From assembly GCF_000814765.1 (NCBI RefSeq), contig NZ_JWIC01000005.1, positions 620,001-684,000 on the forward strand: 64,000 bases of DNA. Direction: 5' to 3'. The notes under the pieces are model-generated. The model saw only the letters and a program-made list of their open reading frames with translations. It made no database searches and was not told the origin of the DNA. Of this stretch, positions 46,841 to 55,904 are shown in pieces. A program made the position numbers and the translations under genes. Position 1 is the first letter of the stretch. The number at the start of each line of letters is the position of its first letter. This DNA comes from Pseudoalteromonas luteoviolacea. GTDB lineage: Bacteria; Pseudomonadota; Gammaproteobacteria; Enterobacterales; Alteromonadaceae.

Positions 46841-48352
46841 ATGAAAACCTTTATGGAAAGACAAACTTTTATTGTCTTACATATACTTGCCATTGTAACG
46901 ATTATCGGCAGTATGTTAACAGGCTTTAGAATTTCACTTGTTAGTCAAGACTGGCTGGCAGCGATATCTGTATTGCTCCCACAAGGTGCAATACATACAT
47001 GGCACCTTGGATTTGCAGTGGGGTTAACGCTGCTCGTCATCGCATACACAGGTTACTCTTTACGTGCCCCTTTTCGTAGTTACCCATCCATTTATCATAA
47101 AATAATTAATTACTTAGGATACATCAGCATTTGCCTTATCGTGTTATCTGGATGGGCGGTTTGGGCAAACTTTCATAGCCATTATGCGCGGAGTATTCAC
47201 CAAGTCGCAATGTGGTTAATGGTCAGCTATTTCGTGCTTCACGCTTGGATTTATATCTTGCAAAAAGGACGCGGTGTGTTTGGCGCAATATTGCCAAAAC
47301 GTCTCAAGCTTATGCACGGTGCCATCACACTATGCTTGGTCATATTGGGTCTGTTTATTCATACATTCACCGTAAACACAAGCCACCAGCTTGAAGTACA
47401 AACAATGGCTGATACCGTATTTATTGAAATTGATGGTAAAGCCACAGAAGCCCAGTGGCAATCTGCCCCCACGTATACAGTCACAACCATTGGCGGCGCA
47501 AACTTTGACAATGGCAGCACCGAAGTTTCCATCAAAGCACTAGCGAATCAATATGAAACCTACTTCCTCATCTCATGGCAAGACAAATCAAAGAGTACCA
47601 ACCATTTGCCACTGCTCAAAACGGACAATGGTTGGCAAGTACAAGAGAACGGCTTTTATCGCTTTGATGAACGCACCTTTTATGAAGATAAATTTGCCGT
47701 CATGCTTTCCGATGGGTGCGAAATTGCTGGGGACAACACCTATCACTCTGGCAGCAAACCAATTAAGAATAAACCGAAGAATTGGCACGGTAAGGGATAC
47801 CACGCCAGCTTAGATGGCAAAGTCAGAGATTTATGGCATTGGAAAGCCGTAAGAACCAATGATATGTACCTCGCCGATGATAACTTTATTGGACCGCCCA
47901 GTGAACATCTCAAAGGAAAACGTCGATACTCAGCAGGTTACCAAGCCGATGGAAAAGAAAGTGGTGCATATGTGATGAACTGGCAATGGTATAGCAGTCA
48001 AGGGGTATCGCCAAAACGCTTGCCCATGGATCCACAATCCCATCAAGCTGTTTTGCCATGGTTTGGCTCAAAGCCTTATCAGCACCAACAAGATACCTAC
48101 CCTATTGGGACTCTTTTGCCTTCGGTTTTGTATCGTTCTAATCGATTTGAAGGAGACAGAGCGGATGTCAGAGCAAGAGGTGAGTGGCACGACGGACGCT
48201 GGACGCTAGAGTTAGTGCGCAAGCACAACACCCAATCTAAATATGACATCCCCTTGCAAACCGGAACCTGTATGTGGGTGTCGGCGTTTGACCATGCACA
48301 GATTGCGCACACAAGGCATATAAAAGCGATAAAATTGAGGTATGCACTATGA
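46841..48352 (+). CDS. Cytochrome b561-like membrane domain fused to EB_dh haem-binding domain
   Basis: A 503-residue protein in two parts. Residues 1-185 hold four or more membrane helices with several His residues ('HILAIV', 'HTWHLGFAVG', 'SIHQVAMWL', 'YFVLHAWIYI') that could bind b-type haems. Residues 190-503 form a periplasmic domain of the ethylbenzene dehydrogenase gamma/DMSO-reductase-like haem-binding type: 'DGKATEAQWQSAP', 'YFLISWQDKSKS', 'YEDKFAVMLSDGC', 'DLWHWKAVRTN' and a late 'WTLELVRKHNT'. It probably moves electrons between the quinone pool and a periplasmic partner. The next gene overlaps it by 4 bases. Confidence 0.85.
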   Translation: MKTFMERQTFIVLHILAIVTIIGSMLTGFRISLVSQDWLAAISVLLPQGAIHTWHLGFAVGLTLLVIAYTGYSLRAPFRSYPSIYHKIINYLGYISICLIVLSGWAVWANFHSHYARSIHQVAMWLMVSYFVLHAWIYILQKGRGVFGAILPKRLKLMHGAITLCLVILGLFIHTFTVNTSHQLEVQTMADTVFIEIDGKATEAQWQSAPTYTVTTIGGANFDNGSTEVSIKALANQYETYFLISWQDKSKSTNHLPLLKTDNGWQVQENGFYRFDERTFYEDKFAVMLSDGCEIAGDNTYHSGSKPIKNKPKNWHGKGYHASLDGKVRDLWHWKAVRTNDMYLADDNFIGPPSEHLKGKRRYSAGYQADGKESGAYVMNWQWYSSQGVSPKRLPMDPQSHQAVLPWFGSKPYQHQQDTYPIGTLLPSVLYRSNRFEGDRADVRARGEWHDGRWTLELVRKHNTQSKYDIPLQTGTCMWVSAFDHAQIAHTRHIKAIKLRYAL

Positions 48353-49026
48353 TCCAACGGCTTTTAATCTCTGCATTTATCATTGCAGTATTTATCGGTA
48401 TTTGCTTAGTGCCTCCAGCACAACCTAAGTTAAGCCAACATCCACGATTTACAAAAATAACCCAAGACGGCAAGACACTGTCACCATGGCAAGGCCCATG
48501 GGCTTGCGTGCATGACACTCAAAATCAACTACTTTGGGAAGTAAAAACAGATAACGAAACCATTCATGATGGTTATTGGACATATTCTTGGTTTAACGGT
48601 GCGCAAGGGAAAGAGAACTTCGGAGATTGTTATTTTGAACCCAACCGCTGTGATACTCAGGACTTAATACGCCGTACCAACGAACAGGCTTTGTGTGGTC
48701 TCACTCAATGGCGTTTACCAAGCGCGCAAGAGCTAAGTAGCTTAATTCAAGACCCCGCCTCTCCTGCTTACCCCTATATCGCCAATGACTTTTTTGTGCA
48801 TATAAAAAAAGGAGATTACTGGAGCGCGGATCACAGCCAACCGTTATCTAAGCAATACCGTCAAGGTGGCGATGGCGCAACCGCAATTAATTTCCATTTT
48901 GGTAAAAGTTACACGCTGCCTTACCGAAATGCCGCATTTGTGATGCTGGTCGCCGATCTACCAGCAGCAAATACTTCACCGCAGCTAAGTCGTCGCGAAC
49001 TAATTACACAACAGAAACAGGAATAA
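48349..49026 (+). CDS. DUF1566 (Lcl C-terminal-like) periplasmic protein
   Basis: A 225-residue protein with an N-terminal anchor or signal ('LLISAFIIAVFIGICLV'). The DUF1566 domain (about 50-215) has 'WACVHDTQNQLLWEVKT', 'CGLTQWRLPSAQELSSLI', 'YWSAD' and 'YRNAAFVMLV', in the usual order. Four Cys residues in 'GDCYFEPNRCD' and around suggest disulfides. DUF1566 is found in lectin-like and surface proteins. The ATGA overlap with the upstream cytochrome gene shows an operon and implies a joint role. Confidence 0.85.
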   Translation: MIQRLLISAFIIAVFIGICLVPPAQPKLSQHPRFTKITQDGKTLSPWQGPWACVHDTQNQLLWEVKTDNETIHDGYWTYSWFNGAQGKENFGDCYFEPNRCDTQDLIRRTNEQALCGLTQWRLPSAQELSSLIQDPASPAYPYIANDFFVHIKKGDYWSADHSQPLSKQYRQGGDGATAINFHFGKSYTLPYRNAAFVMLVADLPAANTSPQLSRRELITQQKQE

Positions 49027-49032
49027 TAACTT

Positions 49033-50982
49033 ATGAGAGCGCTCCATTTTGGCCTCGCTTCAACGTTGCTCATGGCAGGTAGTTGCTATGCAGGCAGTGA
49101 TTACCATCGAATCGTTTGGGATGGTAACCCAAGTAGCCAAGCAACCATTGGTTTTACACCAACCAGCGGATCAAATCACGTGGTGAAATACGGGACTAGT
49201 ACTGATGAGTCTAGCTGGACCAGCAAAACGGTCACTGCCAGTCATACTTTTGCAGGTAGTTTAAGCAGCCAATTCGTGAAGCTGACTGGTCTGCCTGCTG
49301 ATTCCGCTATTTACTATCGTGTGTGTGATAGCACGGGATGTGGTCAACATTTATGGTTTAAAACTGCGCCAACATCAACAACGACTGGCTTTGTTGCCAT
49401 CGCTGGCGGAGATACCCGAACAGGCTGGACCACACGTCGTTCAGGCAATCAAATGGTCGCAAAAATCAGACCGCTATTTATCATGCACGGTGGGGATTAT
49501 ACCAATGCCAACTCGGCGTCGGAAATGAAGGAATACCTCAAAGATTGGCAACTTACCTTTTCCAGTGATTTGATTGGCGGACAAAACTATAAACGTGTAT
49601 ACCCGTTTGTTGCCACACATGGTAATCATGAAGATGATAACTACAAGACCTTATGCCAAGTGTTTGGAGTTGACTATAACAGTGACGGTCAATGTACTAG
49701 TGCTGATACTTACGGCGCTTTCAATGTATCTAATTTGCTTCGAGTTTATACGCTCAATAGTCAATATAAAAACAGCGGTTGGTCAAGCTACGCGACTGCT
49801 ATGAATAACTGGTTAAAGCAAGACCTACATAGTCAAGGTAGCAGTGCTAAATGGCGCGTAGCTCAGTATCATAAACCCATGTACCCGCACTATTCTGGCA
49901 AATCTGATAACACCATCTTGCATACTTGGTGGGCCAATAACTTTTATGATCACGCGATGAACTTAGTTGTTGAATCGGACACTCACATCAATAAAATCAC
50001 AGAAGCACTTAAACCATCAGGCAGTAATTTTGTCAAAACGACCACTGGCGGCACTGTGTATGTTGGTGAAGGAAGCTGGGGAGCACCAGCACGTTCAGCA
50101 AACGATCCTAAGTCTTGGACCATTGACTTGGCGAGCATTCAGCAGTTCAAAGTGCTGTCTGTAACACCGAACAAACTTGAAGTGAGAACAGCTCAGTTTT
50201 CTTCTTCTACCAATACGTTATCCCGTGAGCAGCGCGCGGCAGATCCATTAGCATTACCTGGTAATGTAAACTGGTGGTACGCAAGTGGCTTGGGCGATAT
50301 TCTACCTCTGGTCCAAAGCACCTCTGGCCGTTCAATTATTGATACGCCCGATCTGCCGAACCCTAATGTACTTGAAAACGACGTACCTGCAACAGGGTTA
50401 ACGGGCGCAAAAGGCAGTAAAACCGTTTTCACCATGGACGTGCCAGCCAATGCCAACCAGCTATCGTTTACGACAAGTGGCGGCACTGGAGATGTCGACA
50501 TGTACGTTAAATTTGGGACAGAACCAACAACTTCAAGCTATGACTGTCGCCCATACAAAGATGGTAATAATGAGTCTTGTACTATCTCAAATGTGCAAGC
50601 GGGCACGTATTATGTGATGCTAAACGGTTATGCTGCCTTTAGCGGCGTGTCGTTGGTTGGCTCTTTCAGCTCGGCAACCACCCCTGGCAATAAACAGCAG
50701 TGGACGGGGCTTTCAGCGAATAAGTCAAACTGGACTCACAAAACATTCGATGTCCCAGCAGGTACAAGTAAGCTAACGGTTAAAATTAGCGGAGGTACAG
50801 GCGATGCAGATCTTTATATCCGCGTAGGTAGCCAACCGACCACTTCAAGCTATGATTGCCGCCCCTACGAAAATGGGAATGCCGAAACCTGCACCATAAC
50901 TAATCCTACGGCAGGTACATGGCACCTAGGTGTGAGAGCATATGAAACATATAGTGGCGTCACGTTAAGCGCCGAATATTAA
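49033..50982 (+). CDS. Secreted metallophosphatase with two PPC domains
   Basis: A 649-residue protein with a signal peptide (about 1-20). A purple-acid-phosphatase-type Fn3-like domain (about 22-115) precedes a calcineurin-like phosphoesterase domain (about 120-390) with 'GGDTR', 'HGGDYTN', 'THGNHED', 'QYHKPMYPH' and 'VVESDTHINK'. The last motif has DTH where most members have GHxH, so one ligand differs. Two C-terminal PPC domains (about 460-548 and 560-648) share 'TTSSYDCRPY'. The tails are usually removed after secretion through type II export. Third gene of the cytochrome operon, 6 bases after DUF1566. Confidence 0.88.
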   Translation: MRALHFGLASTLLMAGSCYAGSDYHRIVWDGNPSSQATIGFTPTSGSNHVVKYGTSTDESSWTSKTVTASHTFAGSLSSQFVKLTGLPADSAIYYRVCDSTGCGQHLWFKTAPTSTTTGFVAIAGGDTRTGWTTRRSGNQMVAKIRPLFIMHGGDYTNANSASEMKEYLKDWQLTFSSDLIGGQNYKRVYPFVATHGNHEDDNYKTLCQVFGVDYNSDGQCTSADTYGAFNVSNLLRVYTLNSQYKNSGWSSYATAMNNWLKQDLHSQGSSAKWRVAQYHKPMYPHYSGKSDNTILHTWWANNFYDHAMNLVVESDTHINKITEALKPSGSNFVKTTTGGTVYVGEGSWGAPARSANDPKSWTIDLASIQQFKVLSVTPNKLEVRTAQFSSSTNTLSREQRAADPLALPGNVNWWYASGLGDILPLVQSTSGRSIIDTPDLPNPNVLENDVPATGLTGAKGSKTVFTMDVPANANQLSFTTSGGTGDVDMYVKFGTEPTTSSYDCRPYKDGNNESCTISNVQAGTYYVMLNGYAAFSGVSLVGSFSSATTPGNKQQWTGLSANKSNWTHKTFDVPAGTSKLTVKISGGTGDADLYIRVGSQPTTSSYDCRPYENGNAETCTITNPTAGTWHLGVRAYETYSGVTLSAEY

Positions 50983-51056
50983 TCTATATGTAAATTGCCC
51001 CTTGCGAAGTCTAAGTTTGCCCCTATCATGTGGGGCATAATCACAAGGGGCAAGTT

Positions 51057-51497
51057 ATGAACTTCTTACATACCATGGTGCGCGTAAAAGATTTAGACGC
51101 ATCACTTAAATTTTATTGTGACCTATTAGGATTGGTTGAAATTAAGCGCAAAGAAAGCGAAAAAGGTCGCTTTACTTTAATTTTTTTAGCCGCTCCAGGT
51201 CAGCTTGAGCAAGCACAAGAAACGTTTTCACCAACAATTGAGCTAACCTATAACTGGGATAGTGAAGAGTACACCGGGGGTAGAAACTTTGGCCATTTAG
51301 CATTCGCCGTTGATGATATTTATGCGCTGTGCGACAAAATTCAGCAGGCTGGCGTCACCATTAACCGACCTCCTCGATGCGGGCATATGGCATTCATCAA
51401 GTCTCCTGATGGCATTTCTATTGAACTACTGCAAAAAAATCAGCCGTTAGAGCCGCAAGAACCGTGGCTATCAATGCCAAATACAGGCACATGGTAA
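51057..51497 (+). CDS. Glyoxalase-I-like VOC protein
   Basis: About 146 residues from the ATG at 51057, with AAGGGG 6 bases upstream. The four metal ligands of glyoxalase I are in place: His in 'FLHTMVRV', Glu in 'IELTYNW', His in '[10 protein letters not shown]' and Glu in 'ISIELLQ'. '[11 protein letters not shown]' and 'GRNFGHLAF' are family hallmarks. It should isomerise the methylglyoxal-glutathione adduct to lactoylglutathione. The C-terminus is a little longer than the E. coli enzyme. It has a terminator directly after it. Confidence 0.9.
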   Translation: MNFLHTMVRVKDLDASLKFYCDLLGLVEIKRKESEKGRFTLIFLAAPGQLEQAQETFSPTIELTYNWDSEEYTGGRNFGHLAFAVDDIYALCDKIQQAGVTINRPPRCGHMAFIKSPDGISIELLQKNQPLEPQEPWLSMPNTGTW

Positions 51498-51506
51498 AAC
51501 ATTAAG

Positions 51507-51530
51507 AAAAAGCGGAGTCGCTCCGCTTTA
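51507..51530. terminator. Bidirectional terminator
   Basis: AAAGCGGAG (51509-51517) pairs with CTCCGCTTT (51521-51529) around a 3-base loop. It lies between convergent genes and overlaps the stop codon (51528-51530) of the minus-strand gene. Confidence 0.85.
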
Positions 51531-52283
51531 TTCTGATATATGGTATGAGCTCACCAGCTCCTTCATATACTTTTTGAACCCCAAAGAGTTGGTTGTATTG
51601 AGTAAAGGGGTAAACTGCGCTTTATTTGATTTTGGTACCAGAATAGCCCTGTAGTATTTCTGATGGGCTTGATGCGATAAAGATAAACTTGTCCACCAGC
51701 CATTTTTCTTAGCAAAGTAAAAAAAAGTTGGCCTGCTAACCACCGCAAAATCCAGTTGTTGCTGCAAAATCAATTCAAGTAATTCCTTTTCACTGCTTGC
51801 ATCTACTCTTGTTAGCTTCTCTCTGCGCTCAGCTTCTGCCAACTTAGGATAAAAATATCCCTCAACTCCGCCATATTTTTTCCCATGCAATGATGCTTGA
51901 CTTAGGTATTCAAACGGTTTTTTAATGCTCGATACAAATTCATCCGTGTCGTAAAACAGCGGGTCACTCCAAATAAACCTTTGCTGTTCAATATCACCAA
52001 ACCATTGGGGGTTAACCCCTAATACGACCCCCGCTAAAGTATCGCGTTCAAGCCGTTGGCGGATCTGCTCTTTGCTCATAAAAACCAACTTATATTGCAG
52101 GTTTGGCTGGAACTCATTAAGCAAGTTCACAATATCAAAATACAAGCCTTTTTTGTCCGCCAAACTTTCTATGTATGGCGGTTTGTTGTGGTAAGTATAC
52201 AAACTAAGGCGCTCTATCTGAGCACTCTTTACACTCAGTGATAATAAAGCAAAAACACCCAATACAAATAACTTTAACAACAT
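51528..52283 (-). CDS. Periplasmic solute-binding protein (SBP_bac_3-like)
   Basis: About 251 residues from the ATG at 52283, which starts a signal peptide ('LLKLFVLGVFALLSLSVKSA'); a TTG at 52295 is an alternative. 'LSLYTYHNKPPYIE' and 'GLYFDIVNLLNE' near the N-terminus fit family 3 periplasmic binding folds, followed by 'VVLGVNPQWFGD' and 'FAVVSRPTFFYFAKK'. No permease or ATPase gene is beside it, so it may serve a distant transporter or work as an orphan sensor. The ligand is unknown. Confidence 0.82.
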   Translation of the reverse strand: MLLKLFVLGVFALLSLSVKSAQIERLSLYTYHNKPPYIESLADKKGLYFDIVNLLNEFQPNLQYKLVFMSKEQIRQRLERDTLAGVVLGVNPQWFGDIEQQRFIWSDPLFYDTDEFVSSIKKPFEYLSQASLHGKKYGGVEGYFYPKLAEAERREKLTRVDASSEKELLELILQQQLDFAVVSRPTFFYFAKKNGWWTSLSLSHQAHQKYYRAILVPKSNKAQFTPLLNTTNSLGFKKYMKELVSSYHISE

Positions 52284-52361
52284 AAACCCTAACAATGACT
52301 AAACGGCTCTATTTTTAATTTATCCTGTCACCGTTCAGTCATCAAGTTTTATACAATAAAG

Positions 52362-55151
52362 TTATTGGCAATAGCCCTCATTGTACCTAACCAATAACGT
52401 TGCCCCTTGATGGTTACCCGACACCTTGAGATACCCCCAATATTGGCTTTGCCCTGTAAGATTAATGCACTCACCGTTGCCTTCGTTAGCCGACCTCGCC
52501 TCGGTATTAGCGTCATTTGGCCAGCCTTGATTGCTATACTCTAAGGTTAAATCACCGCTACCATGCGCTGTCTGAATACTGATGCTACCCTGCCCTTCGA
52601 CATCTTCAAGACTAAACCACATCGGTGTTTGGCTCGTTAAGCAAACAGGTGTCCCTGCGATCACTCTTCCACCAGATAAACCACCTTGTATTTTGCATTG
52701 ATCAGGTAACGTAGATACAGGAGGCGTGTAGTCAGCCACTAATGTGACATTATCAAAGCGGTTATAACCGCGTAGCATGATGAAATAGTCTCCACCTGCA
52801 GGCAGAGCAATATCACATCGCTCAGCATTGCCGCTGACATACGGGCGACAATCATAACTATCAAGGGTAGGTAACTGGCCGTGTTGAACATAAAGATCAG
52901 CATCGCCAGTGCCGCTCGAAGTCACTATTGATAAGTCAGTGGCGCCAGCCGGTAACGAGAGTTTAAAATACTTAAATGCATCTTGTTCTGCGGCCATTGT
53001 GACAGGTTGCCCTTTGAGCAGAACCCCCACCTCATTTGTATTTTCTGATACCGCCACTGAAGTCGATGCACTTGCTTGTGCACCTTGCGGATCACTCACT
53101 GTGAGTGAAACAGTATAGGTTCCCGGTGCGCTATATATATGCCTTGGGTTTGCACTGGTGCTTTGTGCACCGTCACCAAATTGCCACAAATAAGTCAGAG
53201 CTTGCCCTTCAGGATCTGAACTCCCTTGGCTGCTAAACCGGATCTCATTACCAATCGTGCCCATGTAAGGCCCGTTGATAGATGCCACAGGTGCGCTATT
53301 GTCGTCACTGCCTGCAAGTGCTAATGTCCATTGAGTAAACTCTTCGTCATAACGCTGAGCCCAATCATCAACCGTTGTTTTATAGCCAGACCAATTACCT
53401 TGTCTAGTTTGTGAGAGCATCACTTTAAGTTCTTCAAAATGACGTTCAAACATAAAACGTACCGCCAAATAACCCCACCGATAAATTCTATCTTGATCAA
53501 ACCCAGCATAAGTCGTGGCAAATATTTCATTGAGCTGATAAGTACTGCCATCTTTTATCGTATCGATGGCTGCTTGGTTGTCATTGAGATTGGCTACGTA
53601 TTCAGCAACTCCTTCACTCCACCAAACAATCGCTTCAGTCGGCGCATTAAAGTCGCCATATAAGTCAAATCGACCATCTAAGTAATGCACATATTCGTGC
53701 TCTAGATTCCAAACGAAATGATCCGCTTTGGCATAGCTGGCCTCATAGGCAACAAAATTTGCCTGATTGCCTACTTTACTTGGATCACCCTCTAAGTACA
53801 TACCGCCATTATTGGTATCAATCTTAAAGATCGCCTTAGCGTACTTACTGTAATCACCACTGCTATCAAAAATATTCACTTGCAGCATCGTGTTGTTATC
53901 ATCAGCGACAGGGGTTTGATTAGTCGCTAACATTTGATGAAAACGGGACTCTTCCAGCGCCATCGTTTGGCATGCTGATTCATGCTGCTGTAACGTCATA
54001 TTTTGTGATCGGATCCGAATCGTCGCGCTACATTGGTAAGTTTGAGATAACGCCTTTTGCGTCAATACGTCTTCAAAATTACAAATGCCGAAGGTATCAC
54101 AATCAGCATAATAGGTCGCAACATCTGCCGCAGCAAGCCAAATACCATCCCCATACCCAAAGCTTTCAAAGCGGCCAAATAAATCCTTTAGGGCGGTATC
54201 TACCAATGGCTGGATAGGTGCATTCTTGTAAGTTTTTAATCTGGCCAGTTCACTGGCTGAATTGATGATGAGAAACTCTGAATCTGAACCAATCATCCAA
54301 TTTTGCTTGGTAAAGTTAGCTAAGATATTCACTAACTCCGTGTCTGATTGTACTTTTGCGACAAATTCAGTATTCCATTGGCCTCGATACAATATGGTGA
54401 ATACCCCATTAACGGCACTGCGCATATACCATTTGTCTGCATATGATTGTTCCCACTTCAACAACCATGATTTTACAACCGGTAAATAAACATCCTGCAT
54501 TTCGGAGGAGTCCATTGCAGTAATGACCTCTTTCAACACCTTACCATGTGCATCAGAGTTGTTATAAAAATGCGGGCTTTTCACAAACTCATCGATGGCA
54601 GCACGTACATCAGGTTTTAATTGGGCACCGAAACTCACCGAGTCATTGTAAAACTCTACATAGTAACCGGCACGAATAAACAAGAATAAGGACTCTAAAG
54701 ATGCACTGCCACTGCCGTCATAACTCGTTGACAACGACTTGGCACGCTGTGCCGCTGCACGCATTTTTTCTGTGGTAAATACGGACGTTTGAATTTGACT
54801 CGCCGCACTAAATAACTCATTCACACAACTGGCGCCTTGTTGAATTACCAGATCTGCAATCGTGTGGGAGCTCGCCTGCGCTAATGCAGTCATATCGCAT
54901 TGCAAAGTGGCGTCCAAAGTACGTGTTGTCATAAAAGCCGAGTTAATAAGGCTGTGCTCATGCTGCGACACATGACTTTGTGCCGTAGGAGAATTATCAA
55001 GCTGATGCTGGGTATGCTCATCACCATGGCTGAAGTGCTGCAGTTGTGATGTAACTAGAGGTCTAAATGTTCGCTCAGTTGATTGATGAGCGAAGGATTG
55101 TAAACTACATACCACTATGGGCAGTGCCATAGCAAGTGATTGTATTTTCAT
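52362..55151 (-). CDS. M9 collagenase with PKD and PPC domains
   Basis: A 929-residue secreted protease with a signal peptide (about 1-21). The M9 N-terminal activator region is at about 80-400. The zinc site is 'HEYVHYLDGRF' (485-495), with the third ligand Glu513 in 'WWSEGVAEY'. A PKD domain (about 632-715, 'YLWQFGDGAQSTSANPRHIY') and a PPC domain (about 735-808, 'LDSYDCRPYVSGNAERCD') follow. A further Cys-containing beta-domain (about 815-929) ends the protein and is less usual. It should cut collagen or gelatin outside the cell after type II secretion. A palindrome upstream suggests GntR-type control. Confidence 0.93.
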   Translation of the reverse strand: MKIQSLAMALPIVVCSLQSFAHQSTERTFRPLVTSQLQHFSHGDEHTQHQLDNSPTAQSHVSQHEHSLINSAFMTTRTLDATLQCDMTALAQASSHTIADLVIQQGASCVNELFSAASQIQTSVFTTEKMRAAAQRAKSLSTSYDGSGSASLESLFLFIRAGYYVEFYNDSVSFGAQLKPDVRAAIDEFVKSPHFYNNSDAHGKVLKEVITAMDSSEMQDVYLPVVKSWLLKWEQSYADKWYMRSAVNGVFTILYRGQWNTEFVAKVQSDTELVNILANFTKQNWMIGSDSEFLIINSASELARLKTYKNAPIQPLVDTALKDLFGRFESFGYGDGIWLAAADVATYYADCDTFGICNFEDVLTQKALSQTYQCSATIRIRSQNMTLQQHESACQTMALEESRFHQMLATNQTPVADDNNTMLQVNIFDSSGDYSKYAKAIFKIDTNNGGMYLEGDPSKVGNQANFVAYEASYAKADHFVWNLEHEYVHYLDGRFDLYGDFNAPTEAIVWWSEGVAEYVANLNDNQAAIDTIKDGSTYQLNEIFATTYAGFDQDRIYRWGYLAVRFMFERHFEELKVMLSQTRQGNWSGYKTTVDDWAQRYDEEFTQWTLALAGSDDNSAPVASINGPYMGTIGNEIRFSSQGSSDPEGQALTYLWQFGDGAQSTSANPRHIYSAPGTYTVSLTVSDPQGAQASASTSVAVSENTNEVGVLLKGQPVTMAAEQDAFKYFKLSLPAGATDLSIVTSSGTGDADLYVQHGQLPTLDSYDCRPYVSGNAERCDIALPAGGDYFIMLRGYNRFDNVTLVADYTPPVSTLPDQCKIQGGLSGGRVIAGTPVCLTSQTPMWFSLEDVEGQGSISIQTAHGSGDLTLEYSNQGWPNDANTEARSANEGNGECINLTGQSQYWGYLKVSGNHQGATLLVRYNEGYCQ

Positions 55152-55215
55152 AATATTACCTTTTTATATGTGTATCCAAACCCGTTAGCGGGAACACTTT
55201 TTTAACACAAACGCA

Positions 55216-55231
55216 ATATTGTATACAATAT
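55216..55231. promoter_or_regulatory. Perfect 16-bp palindrome ahead of the collagenase gene
   Basis: ATATTGTATACAATAT is a perfect palindrome with a TTGTATACAA core, the form of many GntR (FadR/FCD) operators. It lies 65 bases upstream of the collagenase ATG. No GntR gene is in the window. The rest of the gap to 55435 shows nothing else. Confidence 0.5.
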
Positions 55232-55435
55232 ATTTTATATAATATTATTTCATAAACAGCGGATTAAATTCTTTATCTTGGTATTTAAAATACTGAATTA
55301 TTCCAGTCTAGGCGGGAGTTGCCCTATCGCTCTTTTAAGAGGTAAAGCAATATAATCAACTAATTATAGTGGTGTTGTGATGCAGCTTGGAATCACAAAC
55401 AAACATGTGCAGGAGCTTGGCGCATGAAACAAAAG

Positions 55436-55750
55436 TTACTGAGGTATATTTTTATTTACATATTGGATGTTCACGACGCCTTGATTACGCATGGTAACCA
55501 GTAGAGTTTGTTTTTCTAGTCTCAACGGGTAATCGCCGTCAGGCAGGTTTTTTCTTGCTAAATTATTCAACCCAGTGATCAAACCTAGCGTCTCTACCTC
55601 CTGTTGAGAGGGGATATTCACTTGTCCACGAGCTTTGAAATAATCAACACCTTTATCAACGGCACCTTCAACAACCGACTTAGCAATTTTTCTACTCGCT
55701 TCATTTTTCAACGCTTTAAAAAATAATGATTTAAAAATAGTTGCAATCAT
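55436..55750 (-). CDS. Small hypothetical protein
   Basis: A 104-residue protein. The N-terminal half is an amphipathic, Lys-rich helix region ('IFKSLFFKALKNEASRKIAKSVVEGAVDKGVDYF'), and the C-terminal half is strand-like ('YPLRLEKQTLLVTMRNQGVVNIQYV'). There is no signal peptide. The ATG at 55750 is the only good start. Its codon use looks genuine and it stands alone between two larger minus-strand genes. No family is recognised. Confidence 0.55.
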   Translation of the reverse strand: MIATIFKSLFFKALKNEASRKIAKSVVEGAVDKGVDYFKARGQVNIPSQQEVETLGLITGLNNLARKNLPDGDYPLRLEKQTLLVTMRNQGVVNIQYVNKNIPQ

Positions 55751-55904
55751 GACATAGCCTTAATACTGAAACTTAACTTTATTGTGACATATGAAATTAT
55801 TACACTCCATTACACCACTATATTTAAGCATCTTATTGATTCAAGATCCGTCACGAAATAGATACAAATCGTATCTAAATGTGTCCTATCACAATCAATT
55901 GAAT

